Part shown: one piece after another, positions 8,254 to 16,800 of the stretch
Layout: the number at the start of each line of letters is the position of its first letter
Numbering within the stretch: the stretch's first letter is position 1
Source: an uncultured Sphingomonadaceae bacterium
GTDB taxonomy: Bacteria; Pseudomonadota; Alphaproteobacteria; Sphingomonadales; Sphingomonadaceae
DNA length: 64,000 bases
Reading direction: 5' to 3'
Assembly (NCBI GenBank): GCA_947501325.1
Contig: CANMVC010000001.1
Coordinates: forward strand, 1,426,001 to 1,490,000
The notes under the pieces: generated by a model
Seen by the model: only the letters and a program-made list of their open reading frames with translations
Database searches by the model: none
What the model was told of the DNA's origin: nothing
Position numbers and translations under genes: made by a program

Positions 8254-9681
8254 TTAGGCAGGTACGTTGTCTTTCTTGACCGTGATGACCTGCGGATAGG
8301 TAAATTCAAGCAGGCCTTCTTTGCCATATTCGGCGCCGAAGCCGGATTGCTTGTGGCCTCCAAAGGGAGCAAATGGCGACAGGTGGAGGAATTCATTCAC
8401 CCACACCGTGCCGGTTTCCAGCTGCTCCGCAATCCGCACGCCTTCATCAGGATCAGCGGTCCAGACAGCACCGGCCAAACCATATTCGCTATCATTGGCG
8501 CGGCTGATCGCTTCTTCGGTGGTGCTAAATTTCATCAGCGGCATGACCGGACCAAATTGCTCCTCAGCCACAATCCGGGCGTCTTCTGGCGGATTGTCGA
8601 GGATCGTGATCGGCATATAATAGCCCGGAACATCAGGATCATGGTCGCCGCCGACTAGGAATTTATAGCCATTATCCTTGGCATCCTGAACCAGTTCCAG
8701 CACGCGGTCATATTGCTTCTTGTTCTGGATCGGGCCAACCGCTGTGCCTTGCTGCGCGCCGTCGCCAACCTTCACATTCTTGGCATATTCGGCAATCGCC
8801 GTGCTCAGCTCGTCATAAATATCTTCGTGGATATAAATGCGTTTTGCCGCGACACAGATTTGACCGGCATTGGTAAAGCTCGACCAGAAAAGCTGCTCGG
8901 CCACTTTCTCGACATTGGCATCCGGCAATACGATCGACGCATCATTACCACCCAGTTCCAAAGTGATCCGTTTGAGATCTTTGGAAGCGCCTTCCATGAT
9001 CTTCTTGCCGGTTGCGGTCGAGCCGGTGAAAGTAATCTTGTCGATATCGGGGTGCGCTGTGATCATCGGGCCGAGGCTGTCTTCACCGGTAATGATATTG
9101 ACGACGCCGGCGGGCGCAACGTCTTTGATCAGCTCTGCCAACCGCAATGTTGCGAGCGGCGTGAACGGCGAAGGTTTCAACACGATCGTGCAGCCGGACA
9201 AAAGCGCGGGCGCGATTTTCTGCACCGCCATCATCACCGGGAAATTCCACGGCACAATGCCGCCAACCACGCCAACCGGAACCCGGCGGGTACGGCTCAG
9301 ACGCTCGTCTGTATCTTCGTTAATCTCGTCATCCAGATCGAGGGTGGATTGCGCGCCCGCCATCAACGATGCACCCATGATTTCGCCCTGCGCCTGTGCA
9401 TGGGGCTTGCCTTGCTCAGCGGTCAGCAGGCGGAATAGCTCGTCGAGATTTTCCTTGATCGTCGCAGAAATCGCCTGAACCACAGCGCGGCGTTCCTCGA
9501 TCGGTTTCTTGCTCCATGCCGGAAAGGCTGCACGGGCAGCGGCCACTGCCTGATTAAGCTCGGCTTCGCCGCAAGCAGGCACCTGGCCGATAACTTCTTC
9601 ATTGGCGGGATTGACCACGTCCAGCATTTCGGAAGTGCTGACCATCTGGCCGTTGATAAGATTCTTATATTGGGTGATCAT
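8254..9681 (-). CDS. NAD(P)-dependent aldehyde dehydrogenase
   Basis: 475 residues. It has the PWNFPVM motif, the cofactor-binding FTGSTATGKKI, general base Glu242 in LELGGND and nucleophile Cys276 in NAGQICVAAK. It oxidises an aldehyde to a carboxylic acid in the cytoplasm. It is the third gene of the ligase-P450-aldehyde dehydrogenase operon, where it could act on the aldehyde made after P450 hydroxylation, with the acid then charged by the ligase. AGGAG precedes the ATG. A terminator follows the stop. Confidence 0.92.
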   Translation of the reverse strand: MITQYKNLINGQMVSTSEMLDVVNPANEEVIGQVPACGEAELNQAVAAARAAFPAWSKKPIEERRAVVQAISATIKENLDELFRLLTAEQGKPHAQAQGEIMGASLMAGAQSTLDLDDEINEDTDERLSRTRRVPVGVVGGIVPWNFPVMMAVQKIAPALLSGCTIVLKPSPFTPLATLRLAELIKDVAPAGVVNIITGEDSLGPMITAHPDIDKITFTGSTATGKKIMEGASKDLKRITLELGGNDASIVLPDANVEKVAEQLFWSSFTNAGQICVAAKRIYIHEDIYDELSTAIAEYAKNVKVGDGAQQGTAVGPIQNKKQYDRVLELVQDAKDNGYKFLVGGDHDPDVPGYYMPITILDNPPEDARIVAEEQFGPVMPLMKFSTTEEAISRANDSEYGLAGAVWTADPDEGVRIAEQLETGTVWVNEFLHLSPFAPFGGHKQSGFGAEYGKEGLLEFTYPQVITVKKDNVPA

Positions 9682-9777
9682 TTTGCTCTCCTTTGGGATT
9701 TCTGCCGTATCGTTTCTATTTTGGTTCCGTATAACTTATTACAAGGCCCGGTGCGCCTGTCATTTTGCCTATATTGT

Positions 9778-11070
9778 TCATTTCGACAGCGTGTATCGCA
9801 AGGGCAGGGTTTTGAGCCCGCCCACAAAACTTGATTTTGCCCGCCTGGGTTCTCCTGCCAGTGCGACCGTCTCAATCCGGTCGAGCAGTTCGTTGAACAA
9901 TATCTTCATCTCCAGCCGCGCCATATGCAGGCCGAGACACTGATGCGCGCCAGCACCAAAGGCGAGATGGCGATTGGGCGAGCGCGCCGCATCAAATTTG
10001 CGAGGATTTTCGAAAACCCGCTCATCATGATTGGCGGCAACATAGTTGATCATCAACCAGTCGCCCTTTTTGACAGACACGCCGCCAAGCTCAACATCCT
10101 CAGCCGCCGTGCGCATGAAATGCTGCACCGGGGAGGTCCAGCGAATGGCCTCCTCGACAATGCCGGGCAGCAGGTCGCGATCCGCTTTGAGCCGCGCAAA
10201 CTGCTCGGGGTCCTGCGCCAGTGCCATCATCGCACCGGATGTCGATGCTGATGTCGTGTCATGCCCTGCCGACGCCACAATGATATAATAGCCCGCCATA
10301 TCGCGGTCGCTCAGATATTCGCCATCGACCTTGGCATTGGCAATCACGCTGGCGACATCATCGGTGGGATTGGCGCGCTTTTCTTCGGTCAGCCTGGCAA
10401 AATAGATTTCGAAATCAGCGACCGCGCCGATGACCAGCTGGGTGATCTGCTCTGCCGTCATATTGGCCATGCCGGTTTTGTTGAGGTCCTCATCCTGACC
10501 GCCAAACATTTGCTGGGTCAGGAACAGCATGCGCTGTTCATCCGCCTCCGGCACACCCAAAATCTGCATGATGACGTGCAGTGGATAAGGCGAGGCAACC
10601 AGCGGGACAAAATCCGCTTCCGGCCCTGCCTCCACCAGCCGGTCAACGGTGGCCTTGGCCAGCGCGCTAATCTCCCCTTCGAGCTGTTTGAGGTTTTTCG
10701 GCATGAACCATTCCTGGGTCAGCCGGCGATATTTGGGATGTATCGGCGCGTCCAGCGCGACCAGCGAATTGACCAAATGCGGGCTGCCGCCGGTCACCGC
10801 TTTCACAATTTCCTCACCTTCGCGAAACCCAAACACCACGCCACGCGGATTGTTGAGAAACGTCTTGTTGTCCTTGCTGATCCGCATGACATCATCATAG
10901 CCGGTCACCAGCCAGAACGGATCATGCAGGTCGCCATTCTCGATGCGCGCAACCGGCATGTCCCGGCGCAGCCTGTCAAACTTGTCGAGCAGGCCATCCC
11001 ATTCGGCATAGGCAACCGGATCGATTACTGCGGCGGCAATGTCTGCCGGTGCTTGTGGCGGTGCGCTCAT
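9778..11070 (-). CDS. Cytochrome P450
   Basis: 430 residues in a soluble bacterial P450 layout: the I-helix oxygen-binding AGHDTTSAS, the K-helix EEAIRW (ExxR), and the heme loop HLAFGAGAHQCLG with Cys378 as thiolate ligand. The frame opens at 11112, but the ATG at 11070 follows an ideal AAGGAGG and lies 11 bp after the ligase stop, so I chose it. It hydroxylates an organic substrate and needs a ferredoxin and reductase that are not encoded nearby. The operon context (acyl-CoA ligase, aldehyde dehydrogenase) suggests terminal oxidation of a hydrophobic chain or ring. Confidence 0.93.
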   Translation of the reverse strand: MSAPPQAPADIAAAVIDPVAYAEWDGLLDKFDRLRRDMPVARIENGDLHDPFWLVTGYDDVMRISKDNKTFLNNPRGVVFGFREGEEIVKAVTGGSPHLVNSLVALDAPIHPKYRRLTQEWFMPKNLKQLEGEISALAKATVDRLVEAGPEADFVPLVASPYPLHVIMQILGVPEADEQRMLFLTQQMFGGQDEDLNKTGMANMTAEQITQLVIGAVADFEIYFARLTEEKRANPTDDVASVIANAKVDGEYLSDRDMAGYYIIVASAGHDTTSASTSGAMMALAQDPEQFARLKADRDLLPGIVEEAIRWTSPVQHFMRTAAEDVELGGVSVKKGDWLMINYVAANHDERVFENPRKFDAARSPNRHLAFGAGAHQCLGLHMARLEMKILFNELLDRIETVALAGEPRRAKSSFVGGLKTLPLRYTLSK

Positions 11071-11081
11071 GTCATCCTCCT

Positions 11082-12617
11082 TCAAACAATCCGGCTGTCG
11101 GTCTTGCCCCAATATTCGTCTCGGAGCAGGCGTTTGTAGAGTTTGCCGGTTGCGACGCGGGGCAATTCGGCCCGGAAGTCTATCTGTCGCGGAATTTTCA
11201 CACCGGACAATGTCTGCCGTAAATAGACCTCCAGCTCCTGCGCGAAGGCATCGCCAGCGTCCGCCATATCGGCCGGTTGAACCACCGCAACGACGCGCTC
11301 ACCCATATCCTCATCCGGTGCACCGATAACGGCGGCATCCAGCACTTTGGGATGGGTGATGAGCAGATTTTCGATCTCCTGAGGATAGATGTTCACGCCG
11401 CCGGAAATGATCATGAAGCTCTTGCGGTCAGTGAGGTACAGAAAGCCATCCTCATCCACTTTTCCGACATCGCCCAGCGAGGTCCAGCCATGTTTGTTAT
11501 GCGCGGCTTTGGTTTTCTCCGGGTCATTATGATAATTTACCGGCGCGCCGCCTTCAAAATAGATCTGCCCTTCTTCGCCAACAGGCACTTCGTCATCATT
11601 TTCATCGCAAATATGCACAATGCCCAGAAGCGCCTTGCCGACCGATCCCTTATGCTCCAGCCAGTCTTCGGAGTTGATGAAGGTGAAGCCATTGCCCTCT
11701 GAGCCCGCATAATATTCGCGGATTATCGGCCCCCACCATTCAATCATTTTTTCCTTCACCGGAATCGGACAGGGCGCCGCCGCATGCACCGCGCAGGTCA
11801 GGCTGGATACATCATATTTCGCCCTTGTCTCCTCCGGCAGTTTGAGCATCCGGCTGAAATGCGTCGGCACCCATTGGCTGACATCGACTTTATATTTCTC
11901 GATCAGCGCCAGCGCCTGTTCGGCATCAAATTTTTCCATCACGATCACCGTGCCGCCCATCTTGTGAACCGTCATGCACCAGCGCAGCGGGGCGGCATGA
12001 TAAAGCGGGGCGGGTGACAGATAGGTGCAGCCGGGTTGAAACCCGAAAGCGCCCTGCGCCATCATCACCAAAGCGTTGGGCGCGGCAATATCTTCATTCT
12101 CTGGAAACGGGATGCGCACGCCCTTGGGCCGGCCCGTCGTGCCCGAGCTGTACAGCATATCGGTGCCATGACGTTCATCATCAATCGGGCCGTCCGGCAA
12201 CGCGGCCAAAACGGGCTCGATCGCGCGGCTATCCTCCACGCCATAGAGAAATACTTTCACATCGGGGTTCAGCTTGTGCAGTTCGTCGACAACGCCCTGC
12301 TTGCTATCAGAGCTGATCAACAGCGTCGCGCCGCTATCGCTTAAAATGTATGACACCTCAGCAGCCGTCAGGCGGCTGGGGATAGCGACATAATAAAGAC
12401 CCGCACGCTGCGCACCCCAGGCAAAGTCAAAGAAATTGGGATGGTTGTCGAGCAGCACCGCCACCGTATCACCGATTTGCAGACCCTCTTGGCGGAATAA
12501 ATGCGCCATGCGATTGGACGCTTTGTCGAGTTCAGCATAAGTTTCAACGGCACCGGTACTGGCCATGATGACTGCTGGTTTGTCGGGATTTTCCCGGGCA
12601 TGCAGATAAGGATGCAT
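11082..12617 (-). CDS. AMP-dependent acyl-CoA synthetase/ligase
   Basis: 511 residues of the ANL superfamily. The P-loop-like YSSGTTGRPKG, the YAGSEGNGFTF adenine-binding region, the hinge YLTDRKSFMIISGG and the C-terminal catalytic Lys in ATGKLYKRLLR are all present. It adenylates a carboxylic acid and forms its CoA thioester, the entry step of the pathway encoded around it. It is first in the operon with P450 and aldehyde dehydrogenase, and a putative operator lies 64 bp before the ATG. The substrate class cannot be read with confidence. Confidence 0.93.
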   Translation of the reverse strand: MHPYLHARENPDKPAVIMASTGAVETYAELDKASNRMAHLFRQEGLQIGDTVAVLLDNHPNFFDFAWGAQRAGLYYVAIPSRLTAAEVSYILSDSGATLLISSDSKQGVVDELHKLNPDVKVFLYGVEDSRAIEPVLAALPDGPIDDERHGTDMLYSSGTTGRPKGVRIPFPENEDIAAPNALVMMAQGAFGFQPGCTYLSPAPLYHAAPLRWCMTVHKMGGTVIVMEKFDAEQALALIEKYKVDVSQWVPTHFSRMLKLPEETRAKYDVSSLTCAVHAAAPCPIPVKEKMIEWWGPIIREYYAGSEGNGFTFINSEDWLEHKGSVGKALLGIVHICDENDDEVPVGEEGQIYFEGGAPVNYHNDPEKTKAAHNKHGWTSLGDVGKVDEDGFLYLTDRKSFMIISGGVNIYPQEIENLLITHPKVLDAAVIGAPDEDMGERVVAVVQPADMADAGDAFAQELEVYLRQTLSGVKIPRQIDFRAELPRVATGKLYKRLLRDEYWGKTDSRIV

Positions 12618-12680
12618 TGGTTGCTTCTCTCCATTGGGGCTGACCGCGTTGCATAGCGATTCGATTGGAGAGCATAGTGA

Positions 12681-12698
12681 TTTAATTGCATGATTAAA
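12681..12698. promoter_or_regulatory. Putative TetR-type operator, copy 3
   Basis: TTTAATTGCATGATTAAA, an 18 bp inverted repeat with the same spacing as the copies at 8154 and 29176, in the promoter region of the ligase-P450-aldehyde dehydrogenase operon. Confidence 0.62.
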
Positions 12699-12722
12699 TC
12701 AACCAAACACTGCGCCGATAGA

Positions 12723-13154
12723 CTAGCTGTATTTTTTCTTGCGAATATAGGCGTACAGCACGACCATGATGAGCGACAAGCCGCCCAGTGGCGCCAGATA
12801 AAATTGCAGAAAACTATGGATGCGGTTTTTCGATTCATCTGTCGGGTGGATGAAAACTTCGACATCATCGCCTATAAAATAGCCGCACCACTTTTTCCGG
12901 GAAGGCGCAAAGCCGCCTTCGACTTCGAGCCCGTCACGGGTTTTCGCAACCGGTGCAAAAGAGGCCTTGGAAGAGCTTCCGAAATTTTTTCGTATGACCT
13001 GACATCGCGCTATGGTTGCGGGCTGCCGCTCGGCAGAGAGCATCACATCGACCCGGTCGTAAACCAGCCAAGCCGTCAAACCCACTGGTGACAGAAACAA
13101 CCCGAACAAGATGACCTTCGCGACCCACATTGCGGGAGTCGCTTTAACGGCCAT
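12723..13154 (-). CDS. DUF3592-like membrane protein
   Basis: 143 residues with two predicted membrane helices (about 12-32 and 115-136) around an extracytoplasmic beta-rich segment. That segment contains Cys, the phrase GLEVEGGFAP and VEVFIHPTDESKNRI, the pattern of DUF3592 proteins. It ends in a basic tail (RKKKYS). The function is unknown. The start is uncertain: the ATG at 13154 has AAGGA directly adjacent, and an alternative ATG is at 13130. It is not obviously linked to the catabolic operons. Confidence 0.7.
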   Translation of the reverse strand: MAVKATPAMWVAKVILFGLFLSPVGLTAWLVYDRVDVMLSAERQPATIARCQVIRKNFGSSSKASFAPVAKTRDGLEVEGGFAPSRKKWCGYFIGDDVEVFIHPTDESKNRIHSFLQFYLAPLGGLSLIMVVLYAYIRKKKYS

Positions 13155-13202
13155 TCCTTATCGAACTATTATCAATGGCGGGTTGCTCCGAAAAACAACC
13201 CC

Positions 13203-13940
13203 CTAATTTTCCACATATATATCAACAGACACCGTCAAATCGGCAAAGACACGTCCGATGGATGCCATGCTGCTGGCTCCTTCGGCAATGGCTTGCTCGA
13301 GAAACATTTGCGCGCCGGCTCCGTTCAGCAAGACCAATACCGTCCGTGCCTCGCAAATTGCGGCCTTGGTAATAGTTACCAGCGGCGTATCGCCATTATC
13401 CGGCATGATACCGACGGCTCGTTTTTCCTTGGGGCCATCCAGCGCTTCTTCAAGATCCGCGCTTTCGACAAGACCAGCCGTACTGCCATCTTCGCCCATG
13501 CCCAGCCAGACCAGATCCGGCGGCCATTTGGTGTCCTGCAGCCGCGCATCAGCAGCGCCGCCAGCAAGGTGATAATCGTCATTCTCGGTCGCAATCGGCA
13601 GCACCCGCGCCCCGCGCGTCAGAAAGAGCTGGGCCAGTGTTTTGACATGGCTGCGCGGATCATCGACCGGCACCAGATAGTCATCGGTGGGAATGATGGT
13701 GACATATTTCCACTTGATCTGCTTTTCCGCGAGCGCCTCGAGCACCGGCATCGCATCATCATTGACCGGCAAGGCAAGCAAAGCTTCGCCACGCGCATCA
13801 AGCGCGCTTTCGATGATGAAGGCAATGTCACCGGCGACGGCATCAACCATCTCTGCCTTGTCATCAAAATCCCACCATTCAAGCTGGGAATCCTCGCCTT
13901 CCGGCAAATCATCCAGATCCCAAGAATCGTCTTCACTCAT
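13203..13940 (-). CDS. pgl: 6-phosphogluconolactonase
   Basis: 245 residues of the glucosamine-6-phosphate isomerase/6-phosphogluconolactonase family. Supporting motifs are TIIPTDDYLVPVDDPRSH (substrate-binding region), LVWLGMGEDGSTAGL (the family GMGxDGHTASL motif with His replaced by Ser) and a final SVDIYVEN. It hydrolyses 6-phosphoglucono-lactone in the oxidative pentose phosphate or Entner-Doudoroff route. The N-terminal 25 residues are acidic. It stands alone, divergent from purU, rather than next to zwf/edd. AGGA precedes the ATG. Confidence 0.83.
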   Translation of the reverse strand: MSEDDSWDLDDLPEGEDSQLEWWDFDDKAEMVDAVAGDIAFIIESALDARGEALLALPVNDDAMPVLEALAEKQIKWKYVTIIPTDDYLVPVDDPRSHVKTLAQLFLTRGARVLPIATENDDYHLAGGAADARLQDTKWPPDLVWLGMGEDGSTAGLVESADLEEALDGPKEKRAVGIMPDNGDTPLVTITKAAICEARTVLVLLNGAGAQMFLEQAIAEGASSMASIGRVFADLTVSVDIYVEN

Positions 13941-14066
13941 ATCGCGTCCTGTCTTTCGGGTGTCTTGTGGAGGCTTCTAATCGCTGCAGAAATCAGCACA
14001 AGGGGAAATCCCGCTTTTCAAACTGCCAAGTTTGGGCCAATTGGTAGCCCAAGAGGCGATATGCAT

Positions 14067-14927
14067 ATGACGCAAAACTATATTCTTACCCTGACTGCCG
14101 AAGACCGGGTCGGCCTGGTGGCCGCTGTAACCGGCTTTCTGGCGGAGCATGACGGCTTCATTCTCGACAGCCAGCAATATGCCGATCTGGAGCTGGAACG
14201 GTTTTTCATGCGGGTTGAGTTCAAGGGGGCCGGTGGCAGGTTTCCGGCAAGCCTCGATGCCCTAACTGACAAGTTTTCGGCGGTCGGCACCCGCTATGCA
14301 CTGGACTGGACATTGGTCAGCGGCGCGGCAAAGCCCAATATTGTGATCGCCGTATCCAAGGGCAGCCATTGCCTCAATGACCTGCTGCACCGCTGGAAAA
14401 CCGGGGGACTGCCCGTCAATATAACCGGCGTGGTCAGCAATCATGACAACCTGCGCGACCTTACCGAATGGCATGATGTTGCCTTCCATCATCTCCCCGT
14501 AACCAATGGCAATCGGGCTGAGCAGGAACAGGCGATATTGGATATCATGGGCGAGCAACAGGCCGATTATCTGATCCTCGCGCGCTATATGCAGATACTG
14601 TCCGACGATCTAAGCCAAAAACTGGCCGGACGCTGCATCAACATCCATCACAGCTTTCTGCCCGGCTTCAAGGGCGCGAAACCCTATCATCGCGCTCATG
14701 AGCGCGGGGTAAAGCTTATCGGCGCTACCGCCCATTTTGTCAGCGCCGAGCTCGATGAGGGACCGATTATCGAACAAGCGGTGGAACGCGTCGATCACCG
14801 GGCGAGTGTCGAGGAGATGATCCGCATCGGCCGCGATATCGAGGCGCAGGTTCTCGCCAAGGCGGTCAAATGGGCCGGCGAGCACCGGATCTTGCTCAAT
14901 GGCAATCGGACGGTGGTATTTCGCTAA
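14067..14927 (+). CDS. purU: Formyltetrahydrofolate deformylase
   Basis: 286 residues. An N-terminal ACT domain (LTLTAEDRVGLVAAVTGFLAE onward) is followed by a formyltransferase-like domain. The latter carries INIHHSFLPGFKGAKPYHRA with the catalytic Asn/His, and then GATAHFVSAELDEGPIIEQ. It hydrolyses 10-formyl-THF to formate and THF, supplying formate for PurT and balancing one-carbon units. The open frame runs upstream to 13293 antisense to pgl, which is not coding. Two ATG codons lie at 14061 and 14067; GAGG is spaced better for 14067. Its end overlaps the gspI stop by 4 bp, convergently. Confidence 0.92.
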   Translation: MTQNYILTLTAEDRVGLVAAVTGFLAEHDGFILDSQQYADLELERFFMRVEFKGAGGRFPASLDALTDKFSAVGTRYALDWTLVSGAAKPNIVIAVSKGSHCLNDLLHRWKTGGLPVNITGVVSNHDNLRDLTEWHDVAFHHLPVTNGNRAEQEQAILDIMGEQQADYLILARYMQILSDDLSQKLAGRCINIHHSFLPGFKGAKPYHRAHERGVKLIGATAHFVSAELDEGPIIEQAVERVDHRASVEEMIRIGRDIEAQVLAKAVKWAGEHRILLNGNRTVVFR

Positions 14928-15343
14928 GGCTGGTTTTCCGCCAATGGCCCCGGTTGGGGTGCATCGAGTATGATGTCCGCCGGGCGCAATATTGTGAGCG
15001 TCGCGGGGGCGCCACTGACCTTTTCCTGCGCCGTGATATCAACTTGTATGAAATTTCCCTCTTCGGTGAGGCGCGCGCTTTGCGACCATGTCCAGCGGAG
15101 GCCGCCATTTTCTTCCTCGCCGCTGCTATCGCCCAGACTTGGCGGGCGCGGGTCGGTGAGTATTTCGACGGCGCGGTTGCGAACCACAGATTGCGCAACC
15201 ACCCGCAATTCCAGCTCGGCGGTGTTGCGGGTCGTGTAACCTTGCAGCCGGATCAGCGCGAGCGCCGCGAGACTGAAGACTGACAGCGCGACCAGCATTT
15301 CGATCAGCGTGAAGCCCCGTTCATGCCCATGCTGTGACTTCAT
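14924..15343 (-). CDS. gspI: Type II secretion minor pseudopilin GspI
   Basis: 139 residues. The class III prepilin leader ends at Gly10 (ERG/FTLIEMLVAL), followed by the hydrophobic N-terminal helix and a small GspI-like C-terminal domain. It would be cleaved and methylated by a prepilin peptidase and form the pseudopilus tip with GspH, GspJ and GspK. It overlaps gspH by 4 bp (ATGA type). No gspJ or gspK follows; the next gene is convergent purU. Confidence 0.85.
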   Translation of the reverse strand: MKSQHGHERGFTLIEMLVALSVFSLAALALIRLQGYTTRNTAELELRVVAQSVVRNRAVEILTDPRPPSLGDSSGEEENGGLRWTWSQSARLTEEGNFIQVDITAQEKVSGAPATLTILRPADIILDAPQPGPLAENQP

Positions 15344-15831
15344 GGCGCTTCCTTCCCGCCCGCCAATTGCACATCGCCCATCGGTGCGATCACGATGTTG
15401 CGGGCGGAATCCTTGTAGGCCAAACGCACTTCGGCGCGGTCACTGGGTAAGCCTGTACTTTCAAAACTGATCAGCAACGGGCCGGTTTCTCCAACCTCCG
15501 CAATTACCCCTTCAGACCAGCTGGTTGACCGAAAAGGCTTGTCCTCCATCACCGACCAGGCGCTTTTGCGCCGCTCCAGGAAGCTGTAGCCGGAGGGCGT
15601 GACCTGCACTGCCATTGGGCGGGATTGCAATATCGCATTGTCACGCAAGGCCGCCGTGCGCGCAGCAAATTTCTGAGCGTCCTGTTCAAGATCATTACTG
15701 CCATCGGGAAAGGACAATATCACAACCGACGCCATCAGGCCCAGAATCACTAATACAATCATGAGTTCCACCAGCGTAAAGCCGGTTTCATGACAATTTT
15801 GATCAGCGTTACAGCGGAGTTTCATAACCAT
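15340..15831 (-). CDS. gspH: Type II secretion minor pseudopilin GspH
   Basis: 163 residues. The prepilin leader ends at Gly17 (ETG/FTLVELMIVLVILGLMASV), with Glu at position +5 and a C-terminal beta-sandwich as in GspH. A second ATG at 15825 is an alternative start. It is the first gene of a two-gene unit with gspI, divergent from the enoyl-CoA hydratase gene. The main gsp genes (C-G, J-M) are not in the window. Confidence 0.85.
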   Translation of the reverse strand: MVMKLRCNADQNCHETGFTLVELMIVLVILGLMASVVILSFPDGSNDLEQDAQKFAARTAALRDNAILQSRPMAVQVTPSGYSFLERRKSAWSVMEDKPFRSTSWSEGVIAEVGETGPLLISFESTGLPSDRAEVRLAYKDSARNIVIAPMGDVQLAGGKEAP

Positions 15832-15937
15832 AGCTTATCGGTTCCATCCGATCCCTCTCTTGCAGAAGCGGGACGGGCCTGCAATGGATGACCGAAGAGA
15901 AATAGTGATTCAGGCTAAACAAGCAGGTGGGGAATTT

Positions 15938-16735
15938 ATGAGCGACGTCGTTCTTTATGATAAACAGGACCGCGTGGTCACCATTACATTGAACAAGCCG
16001 GAGACGCGCAATGCGCTGTCGACCGATCTGTGCAGCGCGCTGGTGGCGGCAATGCAAAAGGCCGATGCCGACAAGGGTGTCAGCTGTGTCGTGCTGGCCG
16101 CCAATGGCAAAAGCTTCTCCTCAGGCGGCAACTTGCACGAGATCAAGGCGATGACCGCCGAGCAGAATATGTCGCCGCTGCAAATTGAAGAATGGTACAA
16201 GACCGGCATTCAACGTATCCCGCTGACCATGGCTGAAATTTCGGTCCCGGTTATCGCGGCGGTTAACGGCCATGCAATCGGTGCGGGCAATGACCTGACC
16301 ACCATGTGCGACATTCGTATTGCAGGTGAAGACGCGATATTTGCCGAGAGCTTCCTGCGCGTCGGCATTATTCCGGGCGATGGCGGCGCATGGCTGCTGC
16401 CGCGCATCATCGGCCAGGCACGGGCCAACCAGATGCTGTTTACCGGTGAGTTTATCGATGCCCACAAGGCGCTGGATTACGGCCTGGTGTCAGAGGTGGT
16501 TGCAAATGATGCTTTGCTCAGCCGTGCCTATGAACTGGCCGAGCAGGTGGTTGCGTTACCGCCGCTCGCCATCCGCAAGACCAAAGAGCTGGTGCGCACG
16601 GCACAAAGCGTCACACTGAAGGAAAATCTCGATCAGGCGGCCCTGTTCCAGGGCGTCCTACAACAGCTGGATGACCATCAGGAAGCGATTGATGCGATAC
16701 TCGAGAAGCGCAAACCGGTATTTAAGGGGCAATGA
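15938..16735 (+). CDS. Enoyl-CoA hydratase/isomerase family protein
   Basis: 265 residues. The oxyanion-hole segments SFSSGGNLHEI and NGHAIGAGNDLTTMCD and the catalytic-loop region GIIPGDGGAWLLPRIIG give a crotonase of the hydratase subgroup. The frame opens at 15860, but the ATG at 15938 has GGTGGGG upstream and gives the family N-terminus. The downstream genes are an alkylsulfatase and two acyl-CoA dehydrogenases on the same strand (gaps 65, 24 and -1 bp), so a catabolic operon is likely. No copy of the putative TetR operator is seen in front of it. Confidence 0.88.
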   Translation: MSDVVLYDKQDRVVTITLNKPETRNALSTDLCSALVAAMQKADADKGVSCVVLAANGKSFSSGGNLHEIKAMTAEQNMSPLQIEEWYKTGIQRIPLTMAEISVPVIAAVNGHAIGAGNDLTTMCDIRIAGEDAIFAESFLRVGIIPGDGGAWLLPRIIGQARANQMLFTGEFIDAHKALDYGLVSEVVANDALLSRAYELAEQVVALPPLAIRKTKELVRTAQSVTLKENLDQAALFQGVLQQLDDHQEAIDAILEKRKPVFKGQ

Positions 16736-16755
16736 AATGATTCTGTTTTTTTGTA

Positions 16756-16776
16756 CTCCTGCCTGCGCAGGAGCAC
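16756..16776. repeat. Dispersed palindrome CTCCTGCCTGCGCAGGAG, copy 1
   Basis: An 18 bp palindrome followed by CAC, in the gap between the hydratase and sulfatase genes. The same 21 bp occurs at 26624-26644. It is a short dispersed intergenic repeat. Confidence 0.75.
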
Positions 16777-16800
16777 TGAAATATTTGCGGGGGAACTGAC

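Noticed and set aside
13293-14060. N-terminal extension of purU by 256 codons
   Set aside because: It lies antisense to pgl, and PurU homologues begin at the ACT domain; a Shine-Dalgarno stands right before 14067.
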